64,000 bases of DNA. Source: Pseudonocardia sp. HH130630-07. GTDB taxonomy: Bacteria; Actinomycetota; Actinomycetes; Mycobacteriales; Pseudonocardiaceae. Position 1 is the stretch's first letter. Every line of letters begins with the position of its first letter. The stretch spans positions 2,170,001 through 2,234,000 of the forward strand of contig NZ_CP013854.1 in assembly GCF_001698125.1 (NCBI RefSeq), read 5' to 3'. Shown one piece after another: positions 24,379-32,176 of the stretch. The position numbers and the translations under genes are program-made. Under the pieces are notes generated by a model. The model saw only the letters and a list, made by a program, of their open reading frames with translations. It did no database searches and had not been told where the DNA came from.

Positions 24379-25116
24379 TCAGTGCGGCGAGCGGCGGTGG
24401 GCCGGCATCGGGTCCCAGAGCTCGCGCGTCCAGCCGTCGGGGTCGCGGCGGAGCACGACCCGGCCGGAGTTCGGGATCGGGTTGTCCCGGCCGAACTGCT
24501 CGTCCGGACGGCCGGTCAGCAGCCCCAGCGCGACGAGCCGGATCGCGGCGCCGTGGCTGACCACGACGACGGCCCCCGAGTCCACGCCGGCCACCGCCGC
24601 GTCGACGTCGGGCAGGAAGCGGTCCCAGACGTCGCGCGCCGACTCGCCGCCGGGCATCGGGCGGGTGAGATCGCCGTCCCACCAGGACTCGAAGACGTCG
24701 TCGAACATCGCGCGGGCCTCGTCGTCGGTCCGCCGGTCGAGCGCACCGACGAAGACCTCGTGGGCGCCGGCCAGCTCGCCGACCGGCAGGCCGAGCGCGG
24801 CGCCGATCGGGGCCGCGGTCTCCTGCGCCCGGGTGGCCCGCGAGGCGTACAGGGCCCGGACCGGCCAGCCGGACAGCAGCCCGGCGACGGCCCTGGCCTG
24901 CTCGTGACCGAGCTCGTCGAGCCCCGGGCCGGGCAGGCCGGTGTCCAGCGAGTGCACGACGTTGGCCGGGGTCCGCCCGTGCCGGACCAGCACCAGGCGG
25001 ACCGCGCCGTCGTCCGGCGGGACCGAGGGCCCGCGGTCGCCGACCCCGACGGCGGCGAAGGACGCGGCGCCGTCGTGCTCGGCGTCGGGGCGCCGGTCGG
25101 TGGCGTGCTCGGTCAT
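24379..25116 (-). CDS. Histidine phosphatase-family protein
   Basis: 245 residues. The branch-1 signature LVRHGRTPAN (about residue 47) carries the catalytic His. The second His is in VVVSHGAAIRLVALG (about residue 190) and the Arg/Glu pair lies in SRATRAQETAAP and ESWWDG. The N-terminal 35 residues are disordered. These enzymes dephosphorylate small phosphometabolites or act as mutases, and the substrate is not predictable. Its start overlaps the stop of pheA by 4 bp, so it is translated with pheA. Confidence 0.88.
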   Translation of the reverse strand: MTEHATDRRPDAEHDGAASFAAVGVGDRGPSVPPDDGAVRLVLVRHGRTPANVVHSLDTGLPGPGLDELGHEQARAVAGLLSGWPVRALYASRATRAQETAAPIGAALGLPVGELAGAHEVFVGALDRRTDDEARAMFDDVFESWWDGDLTRPMPGGESARDVWDRFLPDVDAAVAGVDSGAVVVVSHGAAIRLVALGLLTGRPDEQFGRDNPIPNSGRVVLRRDPDGWTRELWDPMPAHRRSPH

Positions 25117-26075
25117 GTACCGGTCCCCCGTCGGATCGCGTCGAGCCAGCGCTCGGACGTGGCGTGGTCGTCGGCGGTGGGTGTGCGCAGCGGGACGACC
25201 GGGCTGCCGGTGCCCGCCGGTGTCACGTCGCCCGGCGCCGGGTCCGACCGCGCGAACGAGCCGAGGTAGATCAGCCGGTCGCACCGCCGGTACAGCGCGG
25301 CGAGCGCCTCGCCCATCGCGGGCTCGGCGACGTGCCCGGAACAGTCCAGGTGGAACCAGTACTGGGCGTGCCGGTCCTTCACCGGGCGGGACTCGATCCG
25401 GGTGAGGTCGATCCCGCGCACGGTCAGCTCGGTGAGCAGACCCAGCAGCGTGCCCGGCTGGTTCGGGGTCGTCGCGACGAGCGTCGTCCGGTCCCACCCG
25501 GTCGGGACGGGCGGCGGGCCGGGGCGGGTCAGCAGCACGAACCGGGTGACGGCGCCGGGGTTGTCGGCGACGTCCTCGGCCAGCACGGCGAGGCCGTGCC
25601 GTTGCGCGGCCAGCGGCGAGGCGACGGCCGCGTCCACCTCGCCGCGGGCGGCCTGGGCCGCGGCCTCGGCGGTGGAGCTGGTCACCCGCACCTCGGCGCC
25701 GGGCAGGTTCGCCGCGAGCCACTCCCGGGTCTGGGCGATGCCGTGGCCGTGCGAGGCCACCGTCGTGATGTCGCCGGTCCCGGTCCCGGGCCGCCCCATC
25801 AGGCTGAACCGGACGGCGACCCGCGCCTCCTCGGCGATCACCAGGCGCGGTTCCTCCACGAGCCCGTCGAGCACCGGCGGGACGGCGCCCTCCACGGTGT
25901 TCTCGATCGGGACGCAGCCGGCGTCGACCGATCCGTCGCGGACGGCGGCCAGCACCGCGGGCGCACCCGCGATCGGGACCAGCTCGGCGTCCGCGGCCGC
26001 GGGCAGGGTGCGCAGCGCCTGCTCGGTGAAGGTGGCGTTCGGGCCCAGGAAACCCAGGCGGAGCCGGCTCGGCAC
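25113..26075 (-). CDS. pheA: Prephenate dehydratase
   Basis: A GTG start 2 bp after the upstream gene; 320 residues. The dehydratase domain begins LRLGFLGPNATFTEQAL and contains VPIENTVEGAV, the catalytic region with VTRFVLLTRP (TRF motif, about residue 180). The C-terminal ACT domain (about 198-280) has the Phe-binding ESRP motif and a GTLLGLL loop. It decarboxylates and dehydrates prephenate to phenylpyruvate for phenylalanine synthesis and should be feedback-inhibited by Phe. It is monofunctional, with no chorismate mutase domain. Confidence 0.93.
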   Translation of the reverse strand: MPSRLRLGFLGPNATFTEQALRTLPAAADAELVPIAGAPAVLAAVRDGSVDAGCVPIENTVEGAVPPVLDGLVEEPRLVIAEEARVAVRFSLMGRPGTGTGDITTVASHGHGIAQTREWLAANLPGAEVRVTSSTAEAAAQAARGEVDAAVASPLAAQRHGLAVLAEDVADNPGAVTRFVLLTRPGPPPVPTGWDRTTLVATTPNQPGTLLGLLTELTVRGIDLTRIESRPVKDRHAQYWFHLDCSGHVAEPAMGEALAALYRRCDRLIYLGSFARSDPAPGDVTPAGTGSPVVPLRTPTADDHATSERWLDAIRRGTGT

Positions 26076-26077
26076 GC

Positions 26078-26986
26078 TCAGTCCAGCAGCCCGAGCGCGA
26101 CGAGATCGGCGATCGGCACCGGGTCCGGGTCGACGCCGCAGCGGGGCAGCACCGTCCGGACCTGCTCGACCGCCGCCTCCGGCAGCTCGTCCAGCTCGCG
26201 GGCCAGCTGCTCGCCGTCGGTGCACTCCAGCGCGTCCTCGGCCGGGTCCGGCGAGGCGCTGACCCCGGTCATCCGGGCGACCGCGACGATCAGGTTCAGC
26301 AGGCCGTGCCGGCCGCGGGGCAGCGCGTCCGACGGCTCCTCGCGCACGATCCGGTCGAGGCCCTGCGCCGAGATCCCGCCGGTACCGCTCTCCAGGCCGG
26401 CCTGCAGGAAGCTGTACACGTCGGGCACCGACGGGACGGCCGACGGCCGCGGGCCGCCGAGACGGATCTTCGGGGTGCAGCCGTGCTCGGCGACCTTCCG
26501 GACGGCGGCCAGCCAGGCCTCGGTGCCCGGCTCGTCACCCTCCACCGGGCGGCGCGGCTCGACGACCGGCGTCACCTCGTCCGGGACGAACTCCGAGACC
26601 CGTTCCAGCCAGACGCCGTCGACGTCCGGCGGGGCGGCGCACTCGACGGTGCTCGGTGTGAGCAGGCTCGACCGGGAGAACACGGTGGACAGGGCCTTGG
26701 GCACGGCGCCGAGGCCGGTGTCCACCACCAGGGCGAGGTCGGCGGGCCGGCTCGGGGCCGAGCGGGCGAGCTCGGTCACCACCGCCGGCAGCTGCGAGGC
26801 CGGGCACACCAGCCGTCCGATGAGGCCTCCGTAGTGGCCGTCGCGAGCGGCCAGGTAGCGCGACACCACGGCGTCGACTCCCGGTGCGACGGTCCTGGGC
26901 TGCAGCAGGCTGGTGTCGTCGACCAGCGATGCCAGCAGCGGACGGATCGGCCACGGGTCGGCAGTGGAACCCGAGGGCACGGTCAT
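26078..26986 (-). CDS. Conserved actinobacterial hypothetical protein
   Basis: 302 residues from the ATG at 26986 (GTG 26989 directly before it is also possible). No catalytic motif is recognised. The protein looks soluble, with an alpha/beta pattern: PADLALVVDTGLGAVP, then DGVWLERVSEF and TPKIRLGGPRP. These alternate strand/helix units could be a TIM-barrel-like fold, and an acidic helical C-terminus follows (ECTDGEQLARELDEL). It is the first gene of a run with pheA and the phosphatase. It is divergent from the iron-box-controlled DUF2470 gene; the iron box lies about 86 bp upstream. Confidence 0.65.
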   Translation of the reverse strand: MTVPSGSTADPWPIRPLLASLVDDTSLLQPRTVAPGVDAVVSRYLAARDGHYGGLIGRLVCPASQLPAVVTELARSAPSRPADLALVVDTGLGAVPKALSTVFSRSSLLTPSTVECAAPPDVDGVWLERVSEFVPDEVTPVVEPRRPVEGDEPGTEAWLAAVRKVAEHGCTPKIRLGGPRPSAVPSVPDVYSFLQAGLESGTGGISAQGLDRIVREEPSDALPRGRHGLLNLIVAVARMTGVSASPDPAEDALECTDGEQLARELDELPEAAVEQVRTVLPRCGVDPDPVPIADLVALGLLD

Positions 26987-27071
26987 CACGTCGTCGACGC
27001 TAACGGTCGGGTCACGACGCGTGGACAACGGGGGTTGTCCGGAAGCCTGGACAGGGCGCACTCACAACTGA

Positions 27072-27090
27072 TTAGGTAAGGGTTGCCTAA
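27072..27090. promoter_or_regulatory. Iron box (DtxR/IdeR/DmdR-type operator)
   Basis: TTAGGTAAGGGTTGCCTAA matches 17 of 19 positions of the DtxR/IdeR consensus TWAGGTWAGSCTWACCTWA, with both outer half-sites intact. It ends 12 bp before the GTG of the DUF2470 gene, so iron-loaded repressor would block its transcription or start. Established knowledge: such sites make genes iron-repressed in actinobacteria. Confidence 0.9.
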
Positions 27091-27102
27091 TCGGAGGTGA
27101 GA

Positions 27103-27882
27103 GTGGGAACCACCCGCACGCGACGCCCCCCGACGCCCGTCGTCGCCGAGCGCGCACGCAGCCTGGTCAGCCGGGGCGGCCGCGCCGCACTCGTCGGGAC
27201 CGGGGAGCCGGAGCCCTGCACGCCCCTGATGCACCACACCTGGCCGGACGGGACGACCGACCTGCTCCTCCCGGACGACCACCGGGTGCGCGAGCAGGCC
27301 CGGCGGTCCGCCGACGGCGTCCCGGTGATGCTGGAGCTGACCGGTTCGACGCCGGTGCCGCTGCCCGAGCCGGTGCGGGAGCTCCTGTGGCTGCTGGGCC
27401 GGCTGCACGAGCCGGACCCGGGTACCGGGCGGGAGCGGGCGCTGCGCCTCGCCGAGAAGGCACCGCACCCCAACCTGCTCGACGCCGGCCGCGGCGCGAC
27501 GATGCTGCGGCTGCACCCGTCGTCGGCGGTCTACTCCGACGCCGAGGGCTGCGCCCCGGTCTCACCGGCCGAGTTGGCGGCGGCCGAGCCGGACCCGTTC
27601 TGCCGGGTGGAGCAGCCCTGGCTGGAGCACCTGGACCAGGCGCACCCCGAGATGCTGTGCGCGCTGCGCCGGCACCTCCCGCACGGCCTGCGGGGGATCG
27701 ACGGCCGGATCCGGCCGATCGGCGTCGACCGGTGCGGGCTGCGGGTGCGCGTCCCGGCGCCGGGCGGCGGGACGCAGGACGTCCGGCTCGCGTTCTCCGC
27801 CGAGGCCACGACACCCGCCGAGCTGCAGCACCGGTTCGCCGAGCTCGTCGGCTGCCCGGTGCTGCACGAGCCGGAGGGCTGA
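27103..27882 (+). CDS. DUF2470-domain protein, iron-regulated
   Basis: The GTG at 27103 is chosen because GGAGG (27093-27097) is 5 bp upstream and would overlap the alternative GTG at 27097; 259 residues. The N-terminal half (about 10-120) resembles the split-barrel FMN/heme-binding part of HugZ-like proteins. The C-terminal DUF2470 domain is recognisable from EHLDQAHPEMLCALRRHLPH (about residues 171-190) followed by two strands with the conserved Asp-Cys-Gly turn. HugZ relatives degrade or bind heme. With an iron box in front of it, a role in iron or heme acquisition under iron limitation is inferred. Confidence 0.78.
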   Translation: MGTTRTRRPPTPVVAERARSLVSRGGRAALVGTGEPEPCTPLMHHTWPDGTTDLLLPDDHRVREQARRSADGVPVMLELTGSTPVPLPEPVRELLWLLGRLHEPDPGTGRERALRLAEKAPHPNLLDAGRGATMLRLHPSSAVYSDAEGCAPVSPAELAAAEPDPFCRVEQPWLEHLDQAHPEMLCALRRHLPHGLRGIDGRIRPIGVDRCGLRVRVPAPGGGTQDVRLAFSAEATTPAELQHRFAELVGCPVLHEPEG

Positions 27883-27890
27883 GCTCCTGC

Positions 27891-28211
27891 TCAGGCCGCC
27901 CCGGCGAGGTGTTCGGCCTGCACCTTGTGGGTGACCTTGCGCTCGGCGACGAAGGACGCGACCGGGATCGTGCCCGCCGCCAGGATGATCACCGCGAACA
28001 CCGGCTTCCACCGGCACCGCTCGGCCAGGATCAGCGTGCACACGATGTAGATCATGTAGAGGAAGCCGTGCACCATGCCGATCAGCGCGACCGGCCGCGG
28101 GTCGCCGAAGAGGTACTTGGCCGGCATCGCGTAGAACGTCAGCAGCAGCAGGCCGACACCCGTGACCCAGGCCGAGATCCGGTAGGCCTTCAAGGCTCGT
28201 GCGACGGTCAC
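27891..28211 (-). CDS. DUF3817 membrane protein
   Basis: A 106-residue protein with three helices: WVTGVGLLLLTFYAMP, VALIGMVHGFLYMIYIVCTL and KPVFAVIILAAGTIPVASF. The GMVHGFLYM motif is the hallmark of DUF3817. Its GTG start overlaps the stop of the upstream membrane-protein gene by 4 bp (GTGA). Function is unknown; it is widespread in actinobacteria. Confidence 0.85.
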   Translation of the reverse strand: MTVARALKAYRISAWVTGVGLLLLTFYAMPAKYLFGDPRPVALIGMVHGFLYMIYIVCTLILAERCRWKPVFAVIILAAGTIPVASFVAERKVTHKVQAEHLAGAA

Positions 28212-28873
28212 GGGGTCGACTCCTCATGCCGGACCGCCAGGCGGGCCAGCTCCTCGTTGTAGGCCCGCAACTGCGGGTCGGTGCCCCGGGGCGCGGTCGC
28301 GCCCGCCGGGCGGGACGTGAACGGCGACGGCCGGGCCGCCTCCGCCGGGGCGTCACCGGGCGGCTGCCCGGCTGCCGATCCGGCGCGGTCTCCGTGTCCG
28401 GTTCCGTCTGCGTGCGGGGTTCCGGGCGCGCTCTCGGTCCCGGCTCCGGGCGCGTCCGCACGGCCGGGGCCGGCCGTGCTCCCGTGGCCGGGCACCGCCG
28501 CGGCGCCGGTTCCGTGTCCGGTACCGGCTGCCGGAGCGTTCGCGGGGACGCCGGGTGCGGCCGTGCTCGGGCGACCGGCGGCCACGACGGGTTCCGGCCC
28601 GGCCGTCGTCCGCACGGGCTCGCCGTCCGGCGCCCCGTCGAACCCGGCCGCGCGCAGCTCGCGGACCTCCAGACGCAGGAACCGCCACCACATGACGCCG
28701 AAGAACACCGCGAAGACCGGCCACTGCAGGCCGTAGCCGATGTTCAGCGCCGAGCCCATCGCGGACCCGGCCCGCTGCCACTGCCAGACCGCGAGCCAGG
28801 CACAGGTCACCATGGCGCCGAGGGTGAGGACGTGCCAGACCATCCACCGTCGGGACAGCAACAGCCGGATCAC
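28208..28873 (-). CDS. Two-helix membrane protein with long disordered tail
   Basis: The GTG at 28873 gives 221 residues. The N-terminus has two helices (MVWHVLTLGAMVTCAWLAVW and a second at about 42-62, LQWPVFAVFFGVMWWRFL). The LAVWQWQRA signature recalls the start of SURF1-like proteins, but the rest of SURF1 is missing. Residues 75-190 are Pro/Gly/Ala-rich and probably unfolded, ending in a short conserved-looking helix DPQLRAYNEELARLAVRHEE. It is co-transcribed with DUF3817. Function is unknown. Confidence 0.72.
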   Translation of the reverse strand: MIRLLLSRRWMVWHVLTLGAMVTCAWLAVWQWQRAGSAMGSALNIGYGLQWPVFAVFFGVMWWRFLRLEVRELRAAGFDGAPDGEPVRTTAGPEPVVAAGRPSTAAPGVPANAPAAGTGHGTGAAAVPGHGSTAGPGRADAPGAGTESAPGTPHADGTGHGDRAGSAAGQPPGDAPAEAARPSPFTSRPAGATAPRGTDPQLRAYNEELARLAVRHEESTP

Positions 28874-28933
28874 GCCGACCAGGGTACGCAACCGGGTGAC
28901 CGCCGGGTGACGCCTCCTTCCGGCGGCGGTGCC

Positions 28934-29761
28934 ATGATCGGCGGCGTGACGACGGCGGCGAGCGGCCTGCGAGCGTGGTTCTCCCCGCCCCGGCCGCCGG
29001 ACCCGGAGCCGGTGACCGACCGCCGGGAACGACGGCTGATCGGCCTGGAGATCGCCGTCGTCCTGACCGTGACGCTCGGGCTGTCCGGCCTGCGCAGCGC
29101 ACTGTCCCTGGTGGAGGCGCTGCTCGCACCGGCCCCGCTGGCCGACCAGCAGGTCACCCTGAACGCCCCGGCGTCCACCGACGCGTGGATCGACCTGGCG
29201 TTCCAGCTGGTCCGCGCCCTGCAGCTGGCCGGGTGGGGCGCGCTCGCCGCGTACCTGCTGCTGCGGGCCGGGTTCGCACTGCGCCGGGTCGGGCTCGACG
29301 GCCGCCGCCCCGGCCGGGACGCACTGCACTCGGCCGGGCTGGCCGCGCTGATCGGGATCCCCGGCCTCGGGCTCTACCTCGTCGGCCGGCTCGCCGGCAT
29401 CACCCCGGACGTCGCCCCGAGCACGCTCACCGACGTCTGGTGGCGGATCCCGATGCTGGTCCTGTCCGCCGCGGCGAACTCCTGGGCCGAGGAGGTGGTC
29501 ATGATCGGCTACCTGCTCACCCGCTTCCGCCAGCTGGGCTTCTCGGAGAACCGGTCCGCGCTCCTCGCGGGCGTGCTGCGCGGTGCCTACCACCTCTACC
29601 AGGGCGTGGGCGCGTTCGTCGGGAACCTGGTCATGGGCCTGGTGTTCGCCCGCTACTGGCAGCGCACCAACCGGCTGTGGCCGCTGGTGGGGGCGCACCT
29701 GCTGATCGACATCGTCGCGTTCGTGGGGTACGCCCTGCTGGTGGACGTCCTGCCGTTCTGA
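28934..29761 (+). CDS. CPBP-family intramembrane protease
   Basis: 275 residues from ATG 28934 (GTG 28946 is possible). Seven or so membrane helices contain the CPBP/Rce1 set. The EE motif is in WAEEVVMIGYLLTRF (about residue 190), the first His in RGAYHLYQG (about residue 220) and HLLIDIVAF gives the last His and Asp (about residue 256). These residues form the glutamate/histidine site of intramembrane proteases. The cytoplasmic N-terminus is Pro-rich. It may process or bind a membrane peptide; the substrate is unknown. Confidence 0.83.
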   Translation: MIGGVTTAASGLRAWFSPPRPPDPEPVTDRRERRLIGLEIAVVLTVTLGLSGLRSALSLVEALLAPAPLADQQVTLNAPASTDAWIDLAFQLVRALQLAGWGALAAYLLLRAGFALRRVGLDGRRPGRDALHSAGLAALIGIPGLGLYLVGRLAGITPDVAPSTLTDVWWRIPMLVLSAAANSWAEEVVMIGYLLTRFRQLGFSENRSALLAGVLRGAYHLYQGVGAFVGNLVMGLVFARYWQRTNRLWPLVGAHLLIDIVAFVGYALLVDVLPF

Positions 29762-30105
29762 CGCCGGGGTGTCCCGACCGCCCGTCCGGCTCGCCGCGAC
29801 CCGGCTCCGTGGGTGGCATCCCGGTATCCGGTGCTTCGGGTGGGCCGGGTCCGGAGATCGACTTCTCGGTGACGTCCGGGATCCGATCACCGGTCGTCGA
29901 TGCGGTGCAGCGCCCGTCTCCCCGGTGAGCGCGCTCCGCTCGCCACGAGCGACCGGGTTGCGACGGGCGCGACTCCGGTCCCGACGAGGGCTCGATCCGC
30001 GCCGGTGGCCCGCTCCGGAGCCCTGTACCGGGCCTGCACCCTCATGATCGGTTTCTCGGCGACGATCAGTGCCGTCAGTGGCACCGAACGCACACCGAGA
30101 TCCGA
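29762..30105. other. Intergenic region, no gene recognised
   Basis: 344 bp downstream of the CPBP gene and past the end of the small Cys-rich gene on the other strand. The open frames here have no recognisable motif and Arg/Pro-rich shadow composition. No strong hairpin or promoter stands out. Confidence 0.6.
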
Positions 30106-30387
30106 TCACCGGGGATCGCCGGCGAGCCCCTCACCCCGCTCCCCCGCCGGCGGTCCCCGGACCGGGTCGCGGCGCGGGCCCGTGGGCCGGTGCCGGTCCC
30201 CGGCCAGACGTGCACCCTGCTCGGCGGCGGAGTGCAGCCGGCACGGCCAGCGGGACGCGAGCCCGGTCTGCGAGCCACAGGCACGGCACCGCCCGTCCGG
30301 GCGTGCGGTGTGCGTCGCGAGCAACGCAGCACGCAGGGTATCGTGGTCGGCGAGGAGCCGGGCGAGGTCCGAGACGTCTCTGGTCAC
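30106..30387 (-). CDS. Small Cys-containing protein divergent from the XRE regulator
   Basis: The GTG at 30387 is chosen because GGAGG lies 8 bp upstream; 93 residues. An N-terminal helix (DVSDLARLLADHDTLRAALL) precedes a putative metal-binding knuckle, CRACGSQTGLASRWPCRLH, then an Arg/Pro-rich tail. Similar short proteins are common beside XRE-type regulators in actinobacteria. Function is unknown. It is divergent from the regulator with 98 bp between starts. Confidence 0.65.
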   Translation of the reverse strand: MTRDVSDLARLLADHDTLRAALLATHTARPDGRCRACGSQTGLASRWPCRLHSAAEQGARLAGDRHRPTGPRRDPVRGPPAGERGEGLAGDPR

Positions 30388-30485
30388 CCGCTCAGCCTCC
30401 GGTTCCCTGCGCTGCGCGTTCACCCCCCGGCGCCGGGTGGGTGACCGCCCGGTTCCCGGTCCGGCCGGGAGTACCGTGCCGTTTC

Positions 30486-31505
30486 ATGACAGGGCGACGC
30501 GAACAGCTGCTGTTCGCCGGATCGCTGCGCGCCACCGGAGCCGCACCCCCGGCGATCGCCCGTCAGCTGCGGGACCGGTTCGCCGTCCGCGCGCTCGCGG
30601 CCATGCGGCTCGCCCACGGTTGGAGCCAGTCGGAGGCCGCGGCCGAGTGGACCCGGCGCTGGCCCGACGCCCCGCGGACGTTCAAGAACTTCTCCTACTG
30701 GGAGAACTGGCCGGGTCCGAGCGGCCACGCACCGTCGGTCGACGTGCTCGAACGCCTCTCCCGGCTCTACGCCTGCGGGGTGCACGACCTGCTGGCCGAC
30801 CTCCCCGACCACGGCGCCGGGGACGGGGACCCGGCCGACGCCGAGACGCTGGCGTGGCAGGTCCGCAACCTCGACCTGCCGGAGCTGACCCGAGCGGTGA
30901 CCCGCTGGGCCGACCGTGTCGAGCACCAAGAGCGCCGGGCATGGTTGCTCAAGCTGAGCACCGCTGCCGCAGCGGGCGCGTCCGTCATCGGGTCCGATTC
31001 CGGACGACCTGGACTCACAGTCGTCCGTGCGGCGCCGGACGAGAGCGACAGGCTGACCGGAATCTGGCTGAGCCGATACACCTACGTCAGTACCTCGCGC
31101 GGCCCCATCGAGCGTCGGCACCACATGACGGTGGACGAGGACCGGAACGGAGGAGTGACGGTCATGAGCACCGACGGATCGAACGACTCCCCCGCCCAGC
31201 TCGACCTGTTCCGCGAACGTCAGGCACTCACCGGGACGTGGACCGAGTACACCGCCCCGGACGGCCACTACCGCGGCGCCCGCTACCACGGTGCGATCAA
31301 GCTGGTGCTCGACCCGACCGGCCGGGCCGCGAGCGGCCGCTGGGTCGGCTTCGACCGGGCCGGTGAGGTGGACAGCGGGCCGTGGCACCTGTCACTGCTG
31401 ACGACCCGGACCGGGCCCGCCACCGTCCGCGAGTACGCCAGTCCGGCGGCTCCGGAGAGCGTCGGCGATGCATCGAGAAAGGGCCCCTCACCTGGAGAAA
31501 GGTGA
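30486..31505 (+). CDS. XRE-type regulator with C-terminal beta-rich sensor domain
   Basis: 339 residues. The helix-turn-helix region (about 35-105) has the actinobacterial pattern AAMRLAHGWSQSEAAAEWTR...WENWP...HAPSVDVLERLSRLYACG, the start of a 'plant/actinobacterial' XRE branch. A short Ala-rich linker follows (about 160-170). The C-terminal domain (about 190-310) is beta-rich with TGTWTEYTAPDGHYRGARYH and GRWVGFDRAGEVDSGPWHL. Many actinobacteria carry the same domain after this helix-turn-helix, where it is presumed to sense a ligand. Its target is probably itself and the small divergent gene. Confidence 0.75.
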   Translation: MTGRREQLLFAGSLRATGAAPPAIARQLRDRFAVRALAAMRLAHGWSQSEAAAEWTRRWPDAPRTFKNFSYWENWPGPSGHAPSVDVLERLSRLYACGVHDLLADLPDHGAGDGDPADAETLAWQVRNLDLPELTRAVTRWADRVEHQERRAWLLKLSTAAAAGASVIGSDSGRPGLTVVRAAPDESDRLTGIWLSRYTYVSTSRGPIERRHHMTVDEDRNGGVTVMSTDGSNDSPAQLDLFRERQALTGTWTEYTAPDGHYRGARYHGAIKLVLDPTGRAASGRWVGFDRAGEVDSGPWHLSLLTTRTGPATVREYASPAAPESVGDASRKGPSPGER

Positions 31506-31578
31506 ACCTGGCCAACTGAGACCGAACTCAACTCTGGAGTGGTTCAAGAAAGTCTCGGGCGGGTCTAATCTGGTCACC

Positions 31579-32112
31579 ATGACCGACGACACGAAGTTCC
31601 ACGCCCTGCTCCGCGACCAGGTCCGCAGCGAGTTCACCGCGAGCCAGCAGTACCTGGCCATCGCCGTCTGGCTGGACGACGAGGACCTCCCGCAGCTGGC
31701 CGCGCACTTCTACGCGCAGGCCGTCGAGGAGCGCAACCACGCCCTGAGCATGGTCCAGTTCCAGCTCGACAACGACATCAAGGCCACGATCCCGGGGATC
31801 GACGCCGTCCGCACCGAGTTCGCCTCGGTCGAGGACGTCGTGCAGCTCGCGCTGACCCAGGAGAAGCAGGTCACCGAGCAGATCACCGCGCTCGCCCGCA
31901 CCGCCCGCGACGAGGGCGACTACCTCGGCGAGCAGTTCATGCAGTGGTTCCTCAAGGAGCAGGTCGAGGAGGTCGCCTCCATGACGACGCTGCTCACCGT
32001 CGTCCGCCGGGCCGGCGACAACCTGTTCCACATCGAGGACTTCGTCGCCCGCGAGCTGACGGGCGAGGCGGCCGACGCGACCGCACCCGCGGTCGCCGGC
32101 GGCCGCCTCTGA
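31579..32112 (+). CDS. Ferritin-like iron storage protein
   Basis: 177 residues from ATG 31579. The four-helix ferritin fold carries the ferroxidase residues: Glu in RSEFTASQQYLAIAVWLDD, Glu/His in AVEERNHALSMVQF (EExxH) and Glu/Gln in QWFLKEQVEEVASM. It matches BfrB-type bacterial ferritins, and no heme-ligating Met is obvious. It oxidises and stores iron in a 24-mer shell. It has no Shine-Dalgarno close to the ATG; TCTAAT about 10 bp upstream could be a -10 of a nearly leaderless message. No iron box was found in front of it. Confidence 0.92.
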   Translation: MTDDTKFHALLRDQVRSEFTASQQYLAIAVWLDDEDLPQLAAHFYAQAVEERNHALSMVQFQLDNDIKATIPGIDAVRTEFASVEDVVQLALTQEKQVTEQITALARTARDEGDYLGEQFMQWFLKEQVEEVASMTTLLTVVRRAGDNLFHIEDFVARELTGEAADATAPAVAGGRL

Positions 32113-32139
32113 GGCCGGTCCACCCCGTCGGTCCGCCCG

Positions 32140-32166
32140 GGGCCCGGTGCCACGCGCACCGGGCCC
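32140..32166. terminator. Bidirectional GC-rich hairpin
   Basis: GGGCCCGGTGC and its exact complement surround a 5-nt loop (CACGC). It lies midway between the convergent ferritin and DUF5926 genes, as expected for a shared terminator. No T-tract, as is usual in such GC-rich actinobacteria. Confidence 0.8.
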
Positions 32167-32176
32167 TGCGGGGCGG

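Noticed and set aside
29769-30047. 92-codon open frame after the CPBP gene
   Set aside because: Arg/Pro-rich with no motif or ribosome site; treated as non-coding.
31488-31505. TCACCT-GGAGAA-AGGTGA dyad at the end of the XRE gene as terminator
   Set aside because: Only 6-bp arms inside the coding end, low stability; probably chance.
31506-31578. Search for an iron box in front of the ferritin gene
   Set aside because: No sequence close to the DtxR/IdeR consensus is present.
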